Both the position numbers and the translations under genes were made by a program. From assembly GCA_051294375.1 (NCBI GenBank), contig CM119268.1, forward strand, positions 18,742,615-18,806,614: a stretch of DNA of 64,000 nucleotides. Direction: 5' to 3'. This DNA comes from Paraspadella gotoi. Lineage: Eukaryota; Chaetognatha. Of this stretch, positions 58,481 through 64,000 are shown piece after piece (within the stretch, counting starts at the first letter, position 1; each line of letters begins with the position of its first letter). The notes beneath the pieces are model-generated. The model was not told the DNA's origin and made no database searches. It worked only from the letters and a program-made list of their open reading frames with translations.

Positions 58481-59825
58481 TTTTCTATCAATCTTAAGAA
58501 AAATCTTGAAAAATCGTAATGATTACGAGGAATGGTCGTCTCCATTTTCTGCAAAACGATGAGACTGGAGCCTAAACGTGGACGAATGAGAGAGAGAGAA
58601 AGAAAAGATAGAAAAGGAGAAAAAGAAGAAAGAAAAAAAATAAAGAAAATTGAGAGAGGGATAAAAAGAGGAGAAGGAAAGTCAAAGGGGTAAAAGTGAA
58701 AAGAATATAGGGCAGGGGCGGATTTAATATTGCAAAGTTTCTAGGGTTCTCCATAACTCCTTTCTATCTACTCTCTCTCACTCTCCTCACTCTCTCTCTC
58801 TCTCTCGAATCTCTCTCTCTCTCTCGTCTCTCTATCTCTCTCTCTCTCTCTTCTCTCTCTCTCGTCTTCTCTCTCCTCTCTCTCTCACACACATCACACA
58901 CTGGGAAAATATTCGTCTTTGGGCGTCGGATCTGAATTCTGAGAATTCTTAGCGCCTCCCGCATCAAATTCATTCGCTTATATTTTAATACGAAAATTCT
59001 GATCGCCTTTTATTTTAATTGGGCGACGCGTTGTAGAAGGCTTCTTTTAATAAGAAATTCAGAAATGTAGCTTATCCAAACGCCTGTCTGGAAGGTTTTA
59101 TTTTATGCTGCATTAGGGCTATTTCATTTTTACCTAAAAATGTCCTCGGTCTCCTTTTCTTGATTTTTTACTAAATGTCCCAAATCCGAAATTAATTAAT
59201 ATTTTTATTTAACTCTTTAATTTAATGTCTCAATCAAAGGATGGGAGAGATCGGTCTCTTCTTTCGCCGCAGAGGTAAACAAACTAACAAAAGTAATATT
59301 TAATATTAAGGACGGAGAGAAAAATAAACTAACAAGTTAAAAAAAATAACCAAATAAATAAGTGAATAATTAGTAATCATGATTCATGAATTCGTTTTTT
59401 TTACCCGAAGAAATTACTTATGTTTAAAATCCTGTCACCTTCAAATTAAAAAATGTTTTTTCTTATATCTTCCCTCAGTGACTCAAATTGTTCCCACAAA
59501 CCAAAACACAGCTCACTGAGACTCACCGTTAGAGTTTGTGTTTTGTTGGTTTTTTAATTTAATTTTTTAATTAATTTTTTTTTGTCTGTTTTTAATTTAT
59601 ATTTTTAAAAAAAACATCTTGAGATAAAAATGACTGAAATCACTGTGAAATTTTTGTCAAAATGAAAGAAAAAGTTTAATTCTAAGCAACATTTACATCA
59701 AACTGTGTGTTGACCTTAATGTGATTTGAGTTTGGGAAACGTGACGTTGCGATCAAGAAGGCATCGACGGTTTATTAATTTCGCTTCAGATCAAACCAAA
59801 ATATGGAACAATTATTATTCCCTTT

Positions 59826-60019
59826 CTTTATTCTCTCTCTGCTCCTCTCGTTCTCGTCTCTCGGTCTCTCTCTTTCTCTCTCTCTCTCTCTTCTTCTCTC
59901 TCTCCCTCTCTTCCTTCAGTGTCGAAAAAAGTGACGTAAGAATGACGTCAAAATGGCATCAATCCTAATCAAATGAAGGCAAAACCGAAGACCAATAGTG
60001 GACTCGGTTCAAATTCTAG

Positions 60020-60089
<70 letters not shown>

Positions 60090-60161
60090 AATTTTTTTTA
60101 TTATATCTCCAGCCTCGACGTGACGACATACGACTTTAGGTGTGACCCGCGAGACCGAAAG

Positions 60162-60236
<75 letters not shown>

Positions 60237-60322
60237 AAGAGAGAAGAGAGAGAGAGAAAAACAAGTGTCAGACAAAATTAGAATAGGATTGAACATCTAA
60301 TTTAAAATTTGATATTAAGAAA

Positions 60323-60354
<32 letters not shown>

Positions 60355-60470
60355 AGCGAAGGAGAAAGAAGAGGAGAGAGAGAGAGAGAGAGGAGAGAAG
60401 GGNNNNNNNNNNNNNNNNNNNNNNNNNAGAGAGAGAGAGATAGAAAGTGAAAACAACGAAAAATATTAGT
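59826..60470. repeat. Cluster of CT and GA tracts after block C
   Basis: (CT)n at 59830-59915 and 60023-60086, then GA arrays at 60160-60260, 60325-60402 and 60428-60440. The switch from CT to GA on one strand makes 60023-60260 a potential large foldback around unique DNA at 60087-60159. A short unique part at 59920-60020 carries TGACGTAA (59931) and TGACGTCA (59943). Confidence 0.88.
60403..60427. other. 25-N gap in a GA tract
   Basis: Placeholder gap with GA on both sides. Confidence 0.97.
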
Positions 60471-60667
60471 TGGAACGTAGGAAGAAACAGTAGAAACTGA
60501 AAGGAAAGGAAATAAGATCAATAATATTTAACCTATAAATAACAACATGGAATAATAATATTTATTTTCATTTAAAAATAACTCTTCTCGATCTCATTTT
60601 GAATTTTATCACCTCGTAAATCGATAAATGATCTTGACCCGTCTTGACCTGATCACCGAATCAACCA

Positions 60668-60733
60668 GACCCTAGATGATCTGACCCGAAAAGACCTGAC
60701 CCAAATTGACCTGACCCGAATCGACCTGACCCG
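60668..60733 (-). repeat. 15-bp tandem repeat, GGGTCAGGTC units
   Basis: On the minus strand GGGTCAGGTC (one unit GGGTCAGATC) plus five variable bases recurs four times at an exact 15-bp period, ending in a partial unit. Each unit holds GGGTCA followed by the overlapping start of an AGGTCA-like half-site. Confidence 0.8.
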
Positions 60734-60844
60734 TGATGGTTCGGCTCTTTCCCAAAATCCTCACGAATTAACATCAGGTTGAGTTTGACCGATTTTTTTT
60801 CTTTTCAATTTTTTTCCCTTTTTTTTTCGTTTCGTTTCGAACTA

Positions 60845-61200
60845 TAAGTCACTTTTAGGTCGGTCTGTCGGTTGGTGGGTTGGACTGTCGGTCTGTAATG
60901 GTATGTCTGTCTGTCGGTCTGTCCCACTTACGTTAAAAATGCACATAATTTTCCTATAGTTTGTTTCTTATTTGTTAAGACAGGAAAAAACCTTAAATTT
61001 AAGGGACTGCTAGCGTCGCCTTCAGAAAATCCTATAACTATAAAGAATAAAAGACGGAATTCCGATTCAGTGTGAGTCATAAATACACATGTTAAGAAAC
61101 TTATTGTAGACATGTAATCATGTCGAGTCATGTCATGTCATGTCACCAGAAATAAACGTGAAAATAAAGTCACTACGGCGCAAGACATTGGATGAACCGT
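60845..61200 (-). mobile_element. Inverted-repeat element with (GTCT/GTCG)n, copy 2
   Basis: Reverse-complement relative of 4455-4776. Shared words include TTGCGCCGYAGTGACTTTATT, GCTAGCAGTCCCTTA, TTTCTGTCTTAACAAAT (with variants) and GTGGGAYAGACCGAC. The tandem part (60857-60930) has expanded with different units. The terminal GCGGCGCAAC end is missing here, so this copy looks truncated at that side. Confidence 0.6.
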
Positions 61201-61334
61201 CTTCTTTTTTTTTCTTTTTATATAAACCTTTAAAGATTTAACCTTTAATCTTTTTAATGGATATTTTCGCCACGAGACTTTTTTTCCCCCAGAGGCGCAG
61301 TTTGTCTCTGTCGACGTCGAGGGCGACTTTTTCT

Positions 61335-61615
61335 TCTTCCTCCCGGACGTCGTTGTCGTCGTCGTCTTTGTCGTTGTCGTTGTAGTCTTTGTCGTCGTTG
61401 TCGTCGTTGTCGTTATCCTATCCCTAAACAACATGAATCAATTTTTTTTAATAGAATTTTCCTGGATTCTTTGTTGTGGCTTATTTCATTTGTCATTGTC
61501 GTCTTTATAAACGAATAGTTTTCATCATCGTCTTCGTCATCATATATGTCACCATTCTTTTTTTTCTCTTCACCGTCGTCGTCGTCGTTGTCGTTGTCGT
61601 CGTCTAGATCGTCGC
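61335..61615. repeat. (GTC)n/(GTT)n triplet tracts
   Basis: Mixed GTCGTT triplets at about 61345-61420 and 61575-61612 with unique DNA between. They give Thr-rich minus-strand frames. No gene is recognised. Confidence 0.85.
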
Positions 61616-61619
61616 TCTC

Positions 61620-62430
61620 ATTAACCTCGAAAGAGAAACTCGAATTATGATAACGACTTTTCTTTTTTTTTTTTTTATTTCAAAGTCGCATTCCATCAAA
61701 AAGTGAGAAACTCTTGAATCGCTCAGTCGATCCGTCAAGTGTGTCCGTGCGTCTGACTAGTGAGAAAAACTAATTATCCAGAGAGAAAAAAAAATATTGT
61801 CTCTATTTATAAATCGACTGACAAAAGTTTTTATTCCTTGTCAAATGTACCGACTTGTAACTTTTTATATAGTTGGCGCCTGGCGTCTGGAAAGATATAA
61901 CTGTTATCTCCGGAATCTCGTACAATATGCAATACGCATTAATGCAATGTCTTTTTATATAAAAAAAGAAACGCTCATAATTTATGGCGAATTCGTTCCA
62001 AGGTGGAAAACTGCTTTTTTTTCCTTTCGTTATGAGTCATTAGCGAGATTACGTTTTTGTGATGCAATGTTAGTGATGTCCTTTTTTATTATCGTCAATT
62101 CTGTAAGTCAAATCGTCGTTATGACAATCATAATTACCTCTATAATTAATATAAAGTTATAAAAATAACATTATCATTAACATTATCGTCATCATTACAT
62201 TAACGTCGTGATAAACTTTGATTATCATCGTCATCGTCATCACTCTCATTATCATCAACAACTCTCAACATTATCATCGTCAAAATGAACATCAGCACCC
62301 GCATTATCATCATCAATTGGATTAGACCATCATCATCAGCACCAACCTCACCATTATCCACTAAGGCGTAGTGAAAGTTACGTACGAAAATTCTAAAGGT
62401 CAATATGAACAACATACCATCAGTGAACAT
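61620..62430. other. Intergenic; degenerate (ATC)n at 62166-62365
   Basis: A 121-codon frame at 61797-62162 has no recognisable motif, no Kozak-like start and AT-rich composition like its flanks, so I do not call it. Confidence 0.5.
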
Positions 62431-63134
62431 TAATTTGTAAAAAAAAATAATTTATTGTTTTTTAATTTTCGCAGTAGGCTATATTTATATATAGTAGTAC
62501 TATCCTTATAAAATCGAAAAATTTCAAAATAGGCTTTTCTTAATTTGATTGCAGATTTGAATTCCTCGTCAAAAGTTGATAAAAGAAAATATAAATTATT
62601 TTTAAAAATTCTTTATTAAGTGGGTTAAAAATTACAAAAACTATATTTAATATATAAAAAGAGTAATTTTCAGCTTAAAATATATTTTTCTAATTTTTTG
62701 ACCCACTTAATGAAGGATTTTTTTAAAAAGGAGGGTAGCCTGTGATACCCGGGGCGCGGGGTATCTCACTAACTGGCGTAGGGGCTGCGGACCCTCAGTG
62801 ACCGCCTCCTGTCACTGGCATGTTTATACCGGCACCGTCACATTTAAGCCAGAACGGGATTACCCAGGATTGAACCCGGGACGCACGATGGAATGAAGAT
62901 GATTTTAGCCTGCTCAGCCATTGAGACAAGGCGGAGGACGGACAGCAGTGAGGCACTTTAAGTCTTGCGTGCCACAATATTCTTTTTATCAACTTTTTAT
63001 GACGGATCCAAATCTGCAAAAAACTCTTAGAAAAAACTGTTTTGAAATTTTAACATTTATTGGATTAGTACTAGTATAAATATGGCCTACTGCGTAAATT
63101 GTAAAATTTATTATAAATTTTTTTTATACATTAG
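62431..63134. mobile_element. Foldback (long inverted-repeat) element with nested SINE
   Basis: Left arm from about 62431 to 62655 and right arm from about 62665 to 63134 are complementary. CGCAGTAGGCTATATTTATA (62470) pairs with the complement of TATAAATATGGCCTACTGCG (63075-63094). TGCAGATTTGAATTC (62553) pairs with GATCCAAATCTGCA (63004-63017). TTAAGTGGGTTAAAAATTA (about 62617) pairs with TAATTTTTTGACCCACTTAA (about 62690). The right arm is split by the SINE at 62730-62976. There is no coding capacity, so this is a MITE or Foldback-type element into which a SINE later jumped. Confidence 0.7.
62730..62976 (-). mobile_element. tRNA-derived SINE, copy 2
   Basis: Same family and boundaries as 624-872. 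A box TGGCTGAGCAGG at 62920-62909 and B box GGTTCAATCC at 62876-62867, both identical to copy 1. It interrupts the right arm of the foldback element after TTTTTTTAAAA, which dates it as the younger insertion. Confidence 0.78.
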
Positions 63135-63228
63135 TATAATGTTGTTCGTTCCTCACTTTTAGAATTTTAATTAAAGTTAAATTTAGAAATTTTACTACGC
63201 CTTATTATCCACCCCACCCCACCTCAAG

Positions 63229-63372
63229 GTCTTCATCTCCGTCCTCCTTGCCTGCGCCGTCCTCATCGTGCTGCTCGGCATCTGCGGCTGCTGCGGGGTC
63301 GGCGCTGAATCATTTTGCCTCATAAAAACCTACATCCTCTTCATGATGCTCATCGTTTTGGCCGAAATCACG
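63229..63372 (+). CDS. Tetraspanin internal exon (TM2 - CCG - TM3)
   Basis: A 144-bp exon (48 codons, phase 0 at both ends) lies between acceptor CACCTCAAG and donor GTGAGC. It encodes a hydrophobic helix (VFISVLLACAVLIVLLGICG), the short loop GCCGVGAESFCL and a second helix (TYILFMMLIVLAEIT). Tetraspanins are four-pass membrane proteins that organise membrane microdomains. TM2 ending in GCCG, a charged residue then CL four to five residues later, and TM3 ending in an acidic residue plus Ile/Val are characteristic of the family. Flanking exons (TM1, the large extracellular loop with its CCG motif, TM4) are not visible in the window, so the gene is incomplete here and the subfamily cannot be named. 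Confidence 0.75.
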
Positions 63373-63394
63373 GTGAGCGTGAATTATGAGGGGC

Positions 63395-63715
63395 TCGCAG
63401 GGCTCAGGACTGTTCGGGTGTGGGGTCGGGGTGTTTCGGGTCTCGGGACCGCGAGGAGAGTGACTTTTGAGTTCTCGGCACTGCAGGAGGGTTGATTAGA
63501 GGTCTCTGGTCTGCGGGGGATGTGTTATAGAGCTGGAGACTGCAGACTAGTGTGTTATGGGGCTTGGCATTTTATGGAGATTTTTAATGGGTCACGCTAC
63601 TGCGGGGGGAACCGAGTAAAGGTGCTCGAGATTAGCGGGTGGTAAGTTGTGGGTCTCTGGAATATGCGGGTGAGTTTTACGGTGAAGGACTGCGGATTAA
63701 GTTATCTGTGTATTG
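63395..63715. repeat. Degenerate ~30-bp tandem repeat in the tetraspanin intron
   Basis: About ten diverged units of roughly 28-33 bp, each resembling GGGTCTCGGGACTGCGGGGG followed by a T-rich end (for example at 63430, 63472, 63502, 63572, 63652). It begins about 20 bp after the donor site. The array is old compared with the 31- and 39-bp arrays elsewhere. Confidence 0.6.
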
Positions 63716-63730
63716 ACTTTTGAGAATAAT

Positions 63731-63848
63731 GTAGCGGTAGTATTTCATACCCCGCTACTCGTCCGAGAATCAGCAGCACCTATGGCGCCGCAGGTAGCAC
63801 GAGCTCCTCCCAACCCAAAGGACTCGTGTTCGTGCCCTGCTGATTCTC
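63731..63848. other. Cluster of nested inverted repeats
   Basis: GTAGCGG (63731-63737) pairs with CCGCTAC (63752-63758). GAGAATCAGCAG (63765-63776) pairs exactly with CTGCTGATTCTC (63837-63848). Inside the second loop CACGAG (63798-63803) pairs with CTCGTG (63823-63828). The region to 63970 is GC-rich and non-coding as far as I can see. It may be a structured repeat head or part of a further interspersed element. Confidence 0.5.
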
Positions 63849-64000
63849 ACAAGTTAAAGCGGGACGGGGCGTCTCACTTACCTATGTTAACAGACTACAG
63901 CCCGATACGAAGTTCGGGACCTTGTGTGCAACGGACGGTGAACTGCTCGAGGCATCGTCTTCCGCAATAATTTGTTTTAAGTGAGCAACATAAAATGACG

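Larger units (their letters stand above)
53931..59825 (-). repeat. Block C, second inverted copy of block A
   Basis: Tandem direct repeat of block B, joined at the shared words TTCCCTTTCTT (53925-53935). It restarts in the 39-bp minisatellite and runs to TGGAACAATTATTATTCCC near 59820. It has no gaps and is the noisiest copy, with extra or missing bases every few tens of positions. It lacks both the hammerhead insertion of B and the 1.63-kb insertion of A. Confidence 0.9.

Noticed and set aside
61797-62162. 121-codon frame
   Set aside because: AT-rich, no motif, no splice sites, and no support beyond length.

Overview
This is animal nuclear DNA from a draft long-read assembly, not bacterial or viral. 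The support is split genes with GT-AG introns, a TATA-box promoter, tRNA-derived SINEs, short inverted-repeat transposons and very dense simple-sequence DNA: (GA)n/(CT)n, (GAC)n/(GTC)n, (AAT)n, (TTTC)n, (TA)n, plus 15-, 30-, 31- and 39-bp minisatellites. This microsatellite density recalls penaeid shrimp and some other aquatic invertebrates. The taxon cannot be fixed from the sequence, so an aquatic invertebrate, perhaps a crustacean, is inference only.

Only two protein-coding loci can be supported. A complete three-exon cyclophilin A-type peptidyl-prolyl isomerase lies on the + strand at 18886-21516 (165 aa, canonical splice sites, TATA box, poly(A) signal). A second, inverted and frame-damaged copy of the same gene lies at 9429-12684. 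A single internal tetraspanin exon (TM2, CCG motif, TM3) is at 63229-63372. Two GC-rich islands (30160-30495 and 40620-40775) could be exons or promoters but are not recognisable. Everything else is intergenic or intronic repeat DNA.

Layout. 1-9.3 kb: gaps, SINEs, GA tracts and an inverted-repeat element. 9.3-21.6 kb: a large noisy palindrome whose centre is a 25-N gap at 15981-16005, with one cyclophilin copy in each arm. 21.6-30.6 kb: pyrimidine-rich intergenic DNA and minisatellites. 30.7-59.8 kb: one segment of about 10 kb present in several orientations. Block A (30665-36990), D1 (about 36990-39460) and E (39545-40490) are followed by a single-copy spacer, inverted E (42045-42991), D2 forward (43017-45270), D3 inverted (45350-47620), B, which is inverted A (47620-53930), and C, which is inverted A again (53930-59825). 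59.8-64 kb: GA tracts, a 15-bp tandem repeat, a second copy of the inverted-repeat element, a foldback element with a nested SINE, and the tetraspanin exon.

The copies differ by many single-base indels and meet at gaps, so much of this structure is probably assembly artefact: unpolished reads and separated haplotypes joined head to head. The collapsed locus would be nearer 40 kb. The copies also show clean insertion polymorphisms. One is a 171-bp element in block B with a 14-bp target duplication and a hammerhead-ribozyme core on its minus strand. One is a 1.63-kb insertion in block A with a 9-bp duplication. One is a 644-bp inverted-repeat insertion in the left cyclophilin arm. These recent mobile insertions, above all the hammerhead element, are the most interesting biology in the window.
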